Source of the DNA: a virus
Strand: one strand, 5' to 3'
Virus record (IMG/VR): IMGVR_UViG_3300022916_000010
Span: 1 to 64,000 of that record
Length of the DNA stretch: 64,000 bases
Shown here: piece by piece, positions 13,604-21,656 of the stretch
Layout of the letters: every line of letters starts with the position of its first letter
How positions within the stretch are numbered: position 1 is the stretch's first letter
The notes under the pieces: model-generated
Database searches by the model: none
What the model was told of the DNA's origin: nothing
Seen by the model: the letters and a program-made list of their open reading frames with translations, nothing else
Program-made: the position numbers and the translations under genes

Positions 13604-14038
13604 ATGTGTTTAGCTATTAACAAAAAACGGACAAAAAGGGTTCTTAGAACTCTTAAAGAGCATGATGATATATGTGTTATGTGGAAGATACTTCGTAGAT
13701 CGAATGGTGAATTGATTGCTCCTTATCATTATACAAAATATCTTCCAGGGATTAATGATTCTAATAGGCATGTACATTTAGGAGTATCCGCCGAACTTAC
13801 TGATCATGAAATGATAACTGGAATCATTTATCATGGGATTCATGTTTTCACTAATAATAAAGAGGCATTGAAGTGGAAAAGAGAGTGGCTTTGTAACCAA
13901 GAGGTCTACGTTGTTGTCCCTGTCAGAGTAAGGAAAATAGACTTTATAGCTGCGGGCAATGATTATGATGCCGTTTTTAATCGGATTCATTTATCTGAAA
14001 AAGATTATAGTAAAGCCTTGCCTTGGAATTTGGAGTAA
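13604..14038 (+). CDS. MCL-family protein, copy 4
   Basis: MCLAINKKRTKRVLRTL start; GIHVFTNNKEA; VPVRVRKIDFIAAG...DAVFNRI. The 83-nt gap before it holds a hairpin (GTTGTT-A-TCCC pairing with GGGAC-AACAAC) including a TCCCTG motif. Confidence 0.8.
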   Translation: MCLAINKKRTKRVLRTLKEHDDICVMWKILRRSNGELIAPYHYTKYLPGINDSNRHVHLGVSAELTDHEMITGIIYHGIHVFTNNKEALKWKREWLCNQEVYVVVPVRVRKIDFIAAGNDYDAVFNRIHLSEKDYSKALPWNLE

Positions 14039-14041
14039 GCT

Positions 14042-14485
14042 ATGTGTCTTTATATACATGTTCGTAACACCGAAGAAATTCTAAAAGAACTCAGAAAAAA
14101 TAATGGCAAAGGCGTTATGCTCAAAAGGTTAAGGTACCGCCAAAAAGCTGATGGTCAATATGAATTGGTTAGTCCTTTCATAGAGAAAGTCTTTTCTCCA
14201 GGGGATAATGTATCTGACAGAGATTATGGAAAAGATTTGTCTATAGATGAGAAAGCAAGAAGAGAAGTAGAACATGGCATTCATGTTTTTACAAGTATTG
14301 CTCGGGCCAAGCATTATATGAAACCGGATGAAATTATTGTTCCTGTAACAGTAAGAGAAAAGGATTTTGTTGCTGCTGGCGATGATGAAGATGCTGTTTT
14401 TGTTAAAGTACATCTTGACAAAGAGGCTTATAATAAAACAATTGATGCAATAAAACAGATTGAGGTATCTAATAATGTGTCTTAA
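14042..14485 (+). CDS. MCL-family protein, copy 5
   Basis: MCLYIHVRNTEEIL start, so the usual KRTKRV helix is replaced. GIHVFTSIARA and VPVTVREKDFVAAG...DAVFVKV are kept. Confidence 0.8.
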   Translation: MCLYIHVRNTEEILKELRKNNGKGVMLKRLRYRQKADGQYELVSPFIEKVFSPGDNVSDRDYGKDLSIDEKARREVEHGIHVFTSIARAKHYMKPDEIIVPVTVREKDFVAAGDDEDAVFVKVHLDKEAYNKTIDAIKQIEVSNNVS

Positions 14486-14933
14486 AATTGATGATAAAAG
14501 AACCAAACGAGTCAAAAGAACATTGAAAGATAATGGCGGTAAAACCATTATGTGGAAGATGTTAGTGCTAGATACAGTAGAAGGAGCCTATGGTTTCCAA
14601 GATTTAGCTTTGATAACTCCTTTTCAAAAAATGATTTTTTTACCAGGCAAAAATGAATCTAGCAGAACGTCGGAATATGTGGATCACCGTTCAAAAGAAA
14701 TCTGTTTAGGTATCCATGTCTATACAAATAAGTCAGAAGCCCTTTCCCGACTCATATTTGATGAGGAAATTATTGTTCCTGTGACAGTCCTAGAAGAAGA
14801 TTTTATTAGAGCAGGAACAAATCATGAGGCAGTTTTCATGAAAGTTTTTCTAAATAAAGAAGATTATGGCAAAGCAATCGCCGACAGATTACATCTTTTT
14901 TCTAAAAAATGTTCTACAACTGCTTGCGAATAA
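14475..14933 (+). CDS. MCL-family protein, copy 6
   Basis: Start MCLKIDDKRTKRVKRTL, overlapping copy 5 by 11 nt. GIHVYTNKSEA; VPVTVLEEDFIRAG...EAVFMKV. The C-terminus ends in Cys-rich KKCSTTACE. Confidence 0.8.
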   Translation: MCLKIDDKRTKRVKRTLKDNGGKTIMWKMLVLDTVEGAYGFQDLALITPFQKMIFLPGKNESSRTSEYVDHRSKEICLGIHVYTNKSEALSRLIFDEEIIVPVTVLEEDFIRAGTNHEAVFMKVFLNKEDYGKAIADRLHLFSKKCSTTACE

Positions 14934-15036
14934 AGAAGTTATGACAAAATAGGTGAATAACTCTTATAATAAATAGTCAGTTTTATAAAAACCTATAAAA
15001 CCTATAAAAATTTTCTAAATGGGATAGATCAATAAA

Positions 15037-15264
15037 ATGTCAGTAATTAAGAATACAATGCAAGTATCAGGCTTCTGCGATAAAGGTGGATATGCCTGCT
15101 CATTTGAGAACTGTACAGTTGTTATGCTAATAGAAGATGCAACAAAAACGTGCATACCAAAATCTAAAAAACTGTTCGATGATTTCAATGAAGATGATGA
15201 CTTTTATGATGGAGTACAAGTCGGAGATTTATTCGTAGAAACTATCTCTATGGAGAGAGCATAA
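15037..15264 (+). CDS. Hypothetical acidic protein, 75 aa
   Basis: Acidic tract DDFNEDDDFYDG near residue 50, four Cys. No family recognised. The 100-nt gap upstream is AT-rich with repeats of CCTATAAAA. Confidence 0.6.
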   Translation: MSVIKNTMQVSGFCDKGGYACSFENCTVVMLIEDATKTCIPKSKKLFDDFNEDDDFYDGVQVGDLFVETISMERA

Positions 15265-15278
15265 CAAGGAGCAACAGA

Positions 15279-15461
15279 ATGTCTTGGAATGAAATGCAAT
15301 TACCCGATGACGCCAGAGATGTACTAGTTATTACTACAAGAAACGTTTATATTGTTGCCTATTATCGCTATGGAAAATGGATGCGACAAGACTCGTGGGC
15401 AAGAGAAGAAATATCCTCGAAAAAGATAAAGGCTTGGACGGAATTGCCTTCGGGACCATAG
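15279..15461 (+). CDS. DUF551-like protein, 60 aa
   Basis: MSWNEMQLPDDARDVLV start and terminal AWTELPSGP match the W-x-x-x-x-x-P...W-x-x-LP pattern seen at 10539. SD AAGGAG. Confidence 0.65.
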   Translation: MSWNEMQLPDDARDVLVITTRNVYIVAYYRYGKWMRQDSWAREEISSKKIKAWTELPSGP

Positions 15462-15468
15462 GTGTTAT

Positions 15469-15687
15469 ATGACTATTTTATATATTATATTATTAAGCAT
15501 TGTAGGGGTTTGGTTGATATCCTCGACCATAGCTTTTTTGCTCATTAAAAGAGAAGTGAGGAACCTGTCTTGGGGAAAAGGTAATACATCAGATATGATA
15601 TATGCTTCCCTGATCGCAGGTCCACTTTTGGTCATTACCGTGCTGGTCTCTGGTTATCATAAATTGACCCAAAAGGAAGAAAAATGA
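15469..15687 (+). CDS. Small two-helix membrane protein A
   Basis: 72 residues with helices near 3-25 and 43-60. First of a run of four similar genes: hydrophobic start with W-L-I, a basic loop, then a second helix beginning in ...GPL. Overlaps the next gene by 4 nt. Confidence 0.7.
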   Translation: MTILYIILLSIVGVWLISSTIAFLLIKREVRNLSWGKGNTSDMIYASLIAGPLLVITVLVSGYHKLTQKEEK

Positions 15688-15887
15688 TACAGTTTATTGT
15701 TATTTGTATATGGCTGATTTTAGCAGTTTCATCATATTATATGGTCAAGCATAGAGAGATGAAAATATACCCAGTTTGGACTGGGGCTTATAGCATAGAA
15801 ACAGCATTGATTTGCTTGTTTTTCGCTCCTTGGTGTTTGATACTAGAAGTAGTATTTTTTCGAGATCATAACGGAGATATAAGATGA
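15684..15887 (+). CDS. Small two-helix membrane protein B
   Basis: 67 residues, ICIWLILAVSSYY helix then LICLFFAPWCLILEVVFF. Same layout as its neighbours; 4-nt overlap on both sides shows translational coupling. Confidence 0.7.
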   Translation: MIQFIVICIWLILAVSSYYMVKHREMKIYPVWTGAYSIETALICLFFAPWCLILEVVFFRDHNGDIR

Positions 15888-16111
15888 CTACATTTTTGAT
15901 TATATTCATGATTATATTCATTTGGTTGATTTGTTCAGTTTTAACATATCCTCGTATAAAAAAGGCAATTACTTATCAAACTGGTTTGTGGACAACAAAC
16001 GATAGAAGAATGGTCATTGCTTTGTCTTTACTTGGACCTCTTGCTTTGGTTATTTCGTTTGTTGTCGATGGAGTTCACCCTGATAGAGGCGATAAACCAG
16101 CAAAATGGTAA
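15884..16111 (+). CDS. Small two-helix membrane protein C
   Basis: 75 residues; FMIIFIWLICSVLTYPRIKK, then ALSLLGPLALVISFVV; ends KPAKW. The terminal aromatic Trp recurs in this family (SPSKW, KEASW). Confidence 0.72.
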   Translation: MTTFLIIFMIIFIWLICSVLTYPRIKKAITYQTGLWTTNDRRMVIALSLLGPLALVISFVVDGVHPDRGDKPAKW

Positions 16112-16123
16112 AAGGAACTTAAT

Positions 16124-16369
16124 ATGACTACATTGATAATTATACTTGTACTTTGGTTTGTTGTCTGCCCTATTATAACATACAAACTATTAAGAAGAGA
16201 ACATCGTAAGACATTTCCCACATTAGCTTGGACAGTAGGATATAGAAACGAAACTATTGCCATGTCTATGCTTTTCGGTATTATAGCTTGCTTTCTATTG
16301 CTGCTCTTGTTTATATTCGAGAAGCCAATCGATAAATTGTTTAACAATGATTCACCCTCAAAATGGTAA
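16124..16369 (+). CDS. Small two-helix membrane protein D
   Basis: 81 residues; helix IIILVLWFVVCPIITYKLLRR and MLFGIIACFLLLLLFIF, ends SPSKW. Last gene before the compositional switch at ~16.38 kb. Confidence 0.72.
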   Translation: MTTLIIILVLWFVVCPIITYKLLRREHRKTFPTLAWTVGYRNETIAMSMLFGIIACFLLLLLFIFEKPIDKLFNNDSPSKW

Positions 16370-16370
16370 T

Positions 16371-16386
16371 ATTTTTCGCATAATAA
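16371..16386 (+). repeat. ATTTTTCGCATAATAA intergenic motif (4 copies)
   Basis: Variants of TTTTTCGCATAATAA follow the stop codons here, near 17428 (TTTTTTTCGCACC), near 18107 (AATTTCGCATAACAA) and near 19027. Each lies 15-70 nt before the next start. Not seen outside the 16.38-19.70 kb block. Confidence 0.6.
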
Positions 16387-16399
16387 AAGAAGAAATACA

Positions 16400-16849
16400 A
16401 TGTGCCTGATAATCAACAAAGAAGAAACAAATAAAATCAAAGCCATGTTCGCAAAGAGTAAAGGTCAACTAGCTATGTACAAAATAGTAGACATGGTTGA
16501 CAATGTAACTACTCAAGGTAGAAAAAAACAACTAATATCTATCCATAGAGAACTTGAATATATTCCAGGATGGAACAAATCAAGTAGACCCCTAATTTGG
16601 CTCACAGATAATGAAAAACATGCTGGAGTCATAAACGCCGGTATTCATGTATATACTACATTAGCACAAGCCCAAAGATTCTCCGCATATATGAGCGAAG
16701 TTCTTCTCCCTGTTATGGTCGAAGAAAAAGACTTCGTTATGGGCGGCAAAAACAATGAAGCCGTATTTATGAAAGTCTTTGTTAAACAATCAATATATGA
16801 TAAGATTATGAATGGAAGACTGCCCCATATCAATGCGAGTCAACCTTAA
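16400..16849 (+). CDS. MCL-family protein, copy 7
   Basis: 149 residues with MCLIINKEETNKI, GIHVYTTLAQA and LPVMVEEKDFVMGG...EAVFMKV. Codons are A- and C-ending (ATA, ACA, CTA), unlike copies 2-6, although the protein family is the same. Confidence 0.8.
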   Translation: MCLIINKEETNKIKAMFAKSKGQLAMYKIVDMVDNVTTQGRKKQLISIHRELEYIPGWNKSSRPLIWLTDNEKHAGVINAGIHVYTTLAQAQRFSAYMSEVLLPVMVEEKDFVMGGKNNEAVFMKVFVKQSIYDKIMNGRLPHINASQP

Positions 16850-16861
16850 TAGGAATATAAA

Positions 16862-17344
16862 ATGTGCTTAGAAATAAGTGAATTAAATACCAAACATCTA
16901 TCAAAATTGTTCGATGACTTTGGACAAATGACTATGTATAAGATAGTAGATGTAAGGAAAGGCACTCCAAAAGGTCTATACTATTCTGAATATGTCTATA
17001 ATCCAGGCGTAAATGTCTCTGATAGAGAATCAATATCATTGACAGAAGATGAAAGGAATAGACAAATAATCCGTAAAGGTATCCACGTCTTTACAACAAG
17101 ATGGGCAGCTTCTCAAGGACAAGAATGTAGAGCAAAATGGGAAAAAATCATTCCCGTTATAGTAAAAAAAGAAGATTTTATTGGAGCAGGGGAAAGAGAT
17201 GCAGTTTTTATGAAAATTGATATAGACGAAGCAGACCTTGAACATGCAATAACTCAATGGATGGGATGGGAAAGGTTATTTAAAGCAATAACTCAATGGA
17301 TGGGATGGGAAAGGTTATTTAAAGCAAGGGCTAGAACCAAATGA
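16862..17344 (+). CDS. MCL-family protein, copy 8, with duplicated tail
   Basis: MCLEISELNTKHL, GIHVFTTRWAA, IPVIVKKEDFIGAG...DAVFMKI. The C-terminus contains a perfect 13-residue repeat (ITQWMGWERLFKA twice). Confidence 0.8.
   Translation: MCLEISELNTKHLSKLFDDFGQMTMYKIVDVRKGTPKGLYYSEYVYNPGVNVSDRESISLTEDERNRQIIRKGIHVFTTRWAASQGQECRAKWEKIIPVIVKKEDFIGAGERDAVFMKIDIDEADLEHAITQWMGWERLFKAITQWMGWERLFKARARTK
17246..17323 (+). repeat. 39-bp perfect tandem duplication
   Basis: Units 17246-17284 and 17285-17323 are identical and in frame, adding 13 residues to MCL copy 8. Lack of divergence implies a recent event. Confidence 0.85.
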
Positions 17345-17352
17345 TAGAATTA

Positions 17353-17427
17353 ATGATTTACACCTTAATCTAGTGGATTCTAGTACCAATAGGATACTTT
17401 GTCAATAGAAATAAACAAAACTGGTAA
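17353..17427 (+). pseudogene. Relic of a small membrane protein
   Basis: ATG ATT TAC ACC TTA ATC then TAG, then an open frame WILVPIGYFVNRNKQNW. The hydrophobic segment and Trp end recall the two-helix family. TAG is an ordinary stop elsewhere, so this is most simply a decayed gene. Confidence 0.4.
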
Positions 17428-17496
17428 TTTTTTTCGCACCCCTGAAAAAATCTCCAAAATCCAGATGACTAGACGAAACATCGAAAGGATAATAAA

Positions 17497-18108
17497 ATGT
17501 GCCTTAGAATGGATGTAGCAAAAACGTTACAAATGCTAACACGACTAGATGGTGGTGATCTCACCATGTATAAGGTTGTTAGAGTAACTGGAGATGAAGT
17601 AAGGTCTTTATATCAAGACTTTACATATAAACCAGGATGTAACCAGTCAGATAGACTAATGACAGACCTGAGCGTTGAGGAAAAGTTAGTACCTCGAATT
17701 TATAAAGGCATTCATGTCTATACTTCACTCGCAAAAGCCATAGCAAGCGATAATTGGAGCTACCAAGTTATTCTTCCAGTTATTGTTACAAGAGATGCAT
17801 TAGTAGCAGTAGGGGATAATGAAGATGCTGTCTTTACTAAAGTCTATGTCAAACGAAAAGACCTGATGAACACTAAACAAGCAGCAAAATCTGCACGAGG
17901 GGATTTCTTTGACAAAGATCATACAAAGATATTCTTCAATGACGATGATTACCCTGTAGTGAAACAATTCTATGATAAGCGCTTCGATGATAAGCGCTTC
18001 GATACAAAAACACAATACTTCTATGATCAACAACATGATGCAAGAAAACAATATATAGATGATCGGTATAAATCACTCTTTTATAAAGATGTATACCCAA
18101 GAAATTAA
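17497..18108 (+). CDS. MCL-family protein, copy 9, with long tail
   Basis: 203 residues. The family core (MCLRMDVAKTL; GIHVYTSLAKA; LPVIVTRDALVAVG...DAVFTKV) occupies residues 1-125. The extra ~80-residue tail is rich in Tyr, Asp and Lys with imperfect FYDKRFDDKRFD repeats and looks disordered. Confidence 0.8.
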   Translation: MCLRMDVAKTLQMLTRLDGGDLTMYKVVRVTGDEVRSLYQDFTYKPGCNQSDRLMTDLSVEEKLVPRIYKGIHVYTSLAKAIASDNWSYQVILPVIVTRDALVAVGDNEDAVFTKVYVKRKDLMNTKQAAKSARGDFFDKDHTKIFFNDDDYPVVKQFYDKRFDDKRFDTKTQYFYDQQHDARKQYIDDRYKSLFYKDVYPRN

Positions 18109-18152
18109 TTTCGCATAACAATAAATCTATAATAAAGAAAGAAGAAATAACA

Positions 18153-18623
18153 ATGATCACTACAATACTTTGGACAATCTTTATCTTATCAATATGGGCA
18201 ACAACCTCATATATTGCCTATAAGTCAGTTACTAAACTAGAAAGAAAAGAAGGTAGAATACCAAGTAAAATCTTCTTTATCCCCTGGGCACTTCTAGGTC
18301 CACCAGCACTCGCAGTTGCAGCAATACTATGGTTAATCCACTATACAGAAGAAAAAAATCGCACAAAAGTTGATTATAACGAAATGTCACAAACCGTAGT
18401 AGATGCACTAGAAAAAGAACAACTACAAACAGATATGAATAACCTTGTAGATGAAATCAATCAAATGGCTGATGACAATACTAAAAAAGATATTATAAAA
18501 GAAAACCAAAGCGGTAAAGTAGTAAAAGAAGAAGTATTCGTAAAAGATGGAAAAGTCGTACAAAATGATATAACCGAAGAGAATATGCTTAAAGATTGGG
18601 TAGAAAAAGAAAGCACACTATGA
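18153..18623 (+). CDS. Membrane protein with two helices and coiled tail
   Basis: 156 residues. Helices near 2-24 and 47-68 follow the small two-helix family layout (ILWTIFILSIW; LLGPPALAVAAILWLI). A long charged tail contains LEKEQLQTDMNNLVDEINQM, a likely coiled coil. Confidence 0.7.
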   Translation: MITTILWTIFILSIWATTSYIAYKSVTKLERKEGRIPSKIFFIPWALLGPPALAVAAILWLIHYTEEKNRTKVDYNEMSQTVVDALEKEQLQTDMNNLVDEINQMADDNTKKDIIKENQSGKVVKEEVFVKDGKVVQNDITEENMLKDWVEKESTL

Positions 18624-18784
18624 ATATAACAGTTACAAAAAGATTAAATGACTACCATGCAGAAGCAGAAAACGGCATGTGGGGATGCGGTAAAACTCCA
18701 ATGGAAGCTATCGGGAGTCTTGTCAATACTCACCCCGAATACTTCAATATCATTATAAAAAGAGATTTTATTAAAGAAGAATAA
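18620..18784 (+). CDS. Hypothetical protein, 54 aa
   Basis: Start MNITVTKRLNDYHAEAE overlaps the previous stop as ATGA. The segment WGCGKTPMEAIGSLVNTHPEYF resembles small phage HicB-like or DUF proteins that end in a helix after TPxEAIG, but this is weak. Confidence 0.6.
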   Translation: MNITVTKRLNDYHAEAENGMWGCGKTPMEAIGSLVNTHPEYFNIIIKRDFIKEE

Positions 18785-19026
18785 TGGAAAATAATACATT
18801 AGTAAAATTCGATATGGACTCGTTACCCACAAAATATCACTACGAATATAGAAACATAGGACTAGAACATGATGATGTATTTATATATCTCGGAGATATT
18901 ATACAAATGCCAGGACACTGCACAGTTATTAGAATGAAAGATAATAAAGTCTTTACAGGTATGCATACAGAAAACTTCACACCAGTCACAGATGATGAAG
19001 ATGTTATCGATATTATACTAGATTAA
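18784..19026 (+). CDS. Hypothetical protein, 80 aa
   Basis: Beta-rich: DVFIYLGDIIQMPGHCTVI and FTGMHTENF suggest a small SH3-like barrel. Start overlaps the preceding stop by one base. Confidence 0.6.
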   Translation: MENNTLVKFDMDSLPTKYHYEYRNIGLEHDDVFIYLGDIIQMPGHCTVIRMKDNKVFTGMHTENFTPVTDDEDVIDIILD

Positions 19027-19076
19027 ATATTTTTCGCATAATAATAAAAACCCAACAATAAAAGAAGAATAATAAA

Positions 19077-19262
19077 ATGACAAACCAAGAAAAAGACGAA
19101 ATGGATGATAAATTCAAAGAATTAAATGATAAATTCACAGAACAAATCACACTACTACAAAAAGAAATAAAAAGACTAAATAATGAACTGCATATAACAA
19201 ATGATGAACTTAATAGAGTAAGAAAAGCAGCTAAAGTACCACCAAGAGGTATGCCCTGGTAA
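19077..19262 (+). CDS. Small coiled-coil protein, 61 aa
   Basis: Almost wholly heptad-patterned (FKELNDKFTEQITLLQKEI and onward). Ends GMPW. No other domain. Confidence 0.6.
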   Translation: MTNQEKDEMDDKFKELNDKFTEQITLLQKEIKRLNNELHITNDELNRVRKAAKVPPRGMPW

Positions 19263-19295
19263 TAACTATGAATATAACAATTAAACTAATAACAG

Positions 19296-19700
19296 ATGGA
19301 AAATAGATTCGTAGCAGATTATAACGATTCCATGACTCTCTATATGCTAACACATATATGGAGAGGAAATACTATAGTACACAAAAATGACCTACAAGAA
19401 GTTATAACACTAGCTGAAATACATAATGCTAAAGTCCTTGTAGATGGTAAAGAAATAACCCCTCAAAAGAAAGAAGAACCCACAGTAACTAAAGGAAACA
19501 ATGGAACACTAGAAACAGAACAACTAACACTAGTTCAAAATAACGAAGAACTTATGAAAGCCCTAGATGTTAATGATCTTATGGATAAATTCTTCAGAAC
19601 AGAATATGCAACGGACCCACTAGAAGCTAAAGCCAATATGTACGAAAAAGCTATTAAACTACTTACTCCTAAACAAAGACAAGCACTAATCGATGAATAA
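19296..19700 (+). CDS. Hypothetical protein, 134 aa
   Basis: Start MENRFVADYNDSMTLY; a 12-codon frame (19268-19306) overlaps it and could couple translation. The C-terminal helix-rich part ends in KLLTPKQRQALIDE. Last gene before the repeat-rich non-coding block. Confidence 0.6.
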   Translation: MENRFVADYNDSMTLYMLTHIWRGNTIVHKNDLQEVITLAEIHNAKVLVDGKEITPQKKEEPTVTKGNNGTLETEQLTLVQNNEELMKALDVNDLMDKFFRTEYATDPLEAKANMYEKAIKLLTPKQRQALIDE

Positions 19701-19729
19701 AATCAATTGTAAAATAAAATAGATGTGTA

Positions 19730-20040
19730 TACAAGTATGCACCCACAGTATACAGTATACACTTTTGTATACAGTATACACTTTTGTATACAGTATACAC
19801 TACCAAATTATATATTTAATATTTATTAATTAAATGTAAAAATAAAATAGAAAAAGACACTTGAATACGTTATGAGAATATGCTGAGAATACGTTTGAAA
19901 AATGTCTGGTACAAAAAGTAAAATATGTCTGGAGTACTTTTCAAATATGTCTGGAGTACTTTTCAAATATGTCTGGAGTTAATTAATCTCTATTTAATGA
20001 GGCGTTACCCCAACAATTAATAATTTAATTCATTTTAGTT
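19730..20040. repeat. Repeat-rich non-coding block, candidate origin
   Basis: No gene in 19701-20068. Three near-exact units of GTATACAGTATACACTTTT (19752-19801) are built from GTATAC palindromes, preceded by a variant TGTATACAAGTATGCA. A run of AAATATGTCTGGAGTACTTTTC units (~19930-19980) and two GAGAATACG repeats follow, in an AT-rich context (ATATATTTAATATTTATTAATTAAAT). Base composition changes across it: A-rich to the left, T- and G-rich to the right. Iterons, palindromes, AT-rich DNA and a skew change suggest a replication origin or a regulatory hub. Confidence 0.55.
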
Positions 20041-20068
20041 ATTAATAATAAAATAAGGAACTAATACA

Positions 20069-20524
20069 ATGGTTAAAGAACATGATTATGGTAAATGTTG
20101 CAGGTATGATTCTGGTCGGGATGACATTTATGATACTTACAGCATCATTCATAATAAGAGTTATATGAATGAAAAATATATTAATAAAATTAATTATATT
20201 GATCCAAAGATGGATGATTATATTAGAGAGAATTCTATCAAGTCTGATCCTTATAAGTCTGGTCCTTATAAGTCAATGTTTTCTTGTGTTCAGCAGCCTC
20301 GTCCTGCTGTAGAGCTTCCTCCTATTAGTTATGATCCATCTAATCCTCCTGCTTGGGATAGAGCTACTGTGAGGGTTATTGATATGCCTGTAGTAACTGT
20401 ACAAAAGTTGGCTGTATTACCGTCTGCTCAGAAGTCCCTGAAAGCTTTCCTGGTATTTTGTGCTGAAGTAAACGCTAAACGTCGGAAACGATTCTGGCGT
20501 AGAATATTTGGGAATAAAAAATAA
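20069..20524 (+). CDS. Hypothetical protein, 151 aa
   Basis: Tyr/Asp/Asn-rich first half with repeats SDPYKSGPYKS, a Pro-rich centre (LPPISYDPSNPPAW), and a basic C-terminal helix NAKRRKRFWRRIFGNKK that may bind membranes or nucleic acid. First gene right of the repeat block; SD AAGGA. Confidence 0.65.
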   Translation: MVKEHDYGKCCRYDSGRDDIYDTYSIIHNKSYMNEKYINKINYIDPKMDDYIRENSIKSDPYKSGPYKSMFSCVQQPRPAVELPPISYDPSNPPAWDRATVRVIDMPVVTVQKLAVLPSAQKSLKAFLVFCAEVNAKRRKRFWRRIFGNKK

Positions 20525-20595
20525 ATCTATTATCTTATTGATAATATTGGTGGGCGAAAAATAAATAATAGATTTGAAAATTAAGGAAGAAGACT

Positions 20596-21069
20596 ATGTG
20601 TTTATACATTGATGATAAAGCTACTGCTAGGATCAACAAGTTATTTGATGAGAATGGTGGTAAGCTTGTTATGTTTAAGGCTTTATGGATCAAAAAGCGA
20701 TGGGGAACCGCATCATTACGTTCTCCTTATAGATGGCGCTGCAAAGAATATACTCCTGGTTGGATCAAATCTGATCGTATTGAAAAAGCATTGACTAATG
20801 GTGAGAAGCGAACGTTGAGGGACGATTCCACCTATAATGTAATTGAGAAAGGCATTCATGTTTATTGTACGGAGGAAGGTGCGGCTCATCATTTAACCAA
20901 GTTTTCTAATGACATTGTTATCCCTGTGACAGTATATCGTAAAGACTTCATCGCTGCTGGGATTCATGGCGATGCTGTATTTATGAAAGTCTTTATGAAG
21001 AAAGCGGATCATGACAAAGCTATGAAAGTATTTTTAGATAAAAAAGATTTTCATACTGCGTTGAGATAA
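20596..21069 (+). CDS. MCL-family protein, copy 10
   Basis: 157 residues; MCLYIDDKATARI, GIHVYCTEEGA, IPVTVYRKDFIAAG...DAVFMKV. Codon use is T/G-ending again, unlike copies 7-9 just left of the repeat block. Confidence 0.8.
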   Translation: MCLYIDDKATARINKLFDENGGKLVMFKALWIKKRWGTASLRSPYRWRCKEYTPGWIKSDRIEKALTNGEKRTLRDDSTYNVIEKGIHVYCTEEGAAHHLTKFSNDIVIPVTVYRKDFIAAGIHGDAVFMKVFMKKADHDKAMKVFLDKKDFHTALR

Positions 21070-21129
21070 ACAGGGGGGGATTTTCTCCCTGAATTTTCGG
21101 GTAAAATTATTAATTGCGAAGAAAAAAAT

Positions 21130-21155
21130 AACAGGGAAAGATTCAATCCCTGTAG
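21130..21155 (+). other. CAGGGA/TCCCTG hairpin
   Basis: ACAGGGA-aagattcaa-TCCCTGT forms a 7-bp stem just upstream of the membrane gene at 21168. Another TCCCTGAA lies at 21086. Shows the TCCCTG motif paired in a stem. Confidence 0.5.
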
Positions 21156-21167
21156 AAGGGCAATAAG

Positions 21168-21656
21168 ATGATATTTTGGATATTAATGATTATAGCTGCT
21201 GTTTTAATAACTATAGGTATTATGGCTAAAGGTCGTTTTCATCCAGTAGTTATTCCTATAGCGATGAGTTTATTTTTAGTAGTTGTAGGCATAACTAATA
21301 TAGTTGCTATATTACATATGGCTGCTGTTACTGATCAAAATCAAGAAACTCATGAGCGGGAATCACTAATTATCCCTGTTAGAGATGCTGGAAATCCAGT
21401 TATTTCAATCACCAAAGAGGATTCTGAATTATCGTTATTCGTTTCTGGTAAAGAATTTACAATGAATGACGATAATTTTGAGATTGTATATACAGATGTG
21501 AAAGAAGCAAAACCTGTATTAAATATTGATAAATCGTATGTAGATGTTCCTTGGTGGATATCTCCATACAGTTATAGAGTTCGTACTCTCGTTGAGTATC
21601 AACTTGTTGTAAGTCATAACACTGTTTTCCAAATTAGGGAAAGGACAAAACGATGA
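21168..21656 (+). CDS. Membrane protein with extracytoplasmic domain, 1 of 2
   Basis: 162 residues: MIFWILMIIAAVLITIGIM and a second helix ~30-52, then a soluble ~110-residue domain ending in VPWWISPYSYRVRTLVEYQLVV. Paralogous to the next gene; both have MIFWIL starts and a late PWWI motif. 4-nt overlap. Confidence 0.72.
   Translation: MIFWILMIIAAVLITIGIMAKGRFHPVVIPIAMSLFLVVVGITNIVAILHMAAVTDQNQETHERESLIIPVRDAGNPVISITKEDSELSLFVSGKEFTMNDDNFEIVYTDVKEAKPVLNIDKSYVDVPWWISPYSYRVRTLVEYQLVVSHNTVFQIRERTKR

Noticed and set aside
17353-17427. Recoding of TAG as a sense codon, suggested by an in-frame TAG in a membrane-protein-like frame.
   Set aside because: Many clear genes end in TAG (for example the Ro60 gene at 7349), so TAG is an ordinary stop here.
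19740-19985. CRISPR array.
   Set aside because: Repeats are short, palindromic, directly abutting or unevenly spaced, and there are no unique spacers or cas genes.
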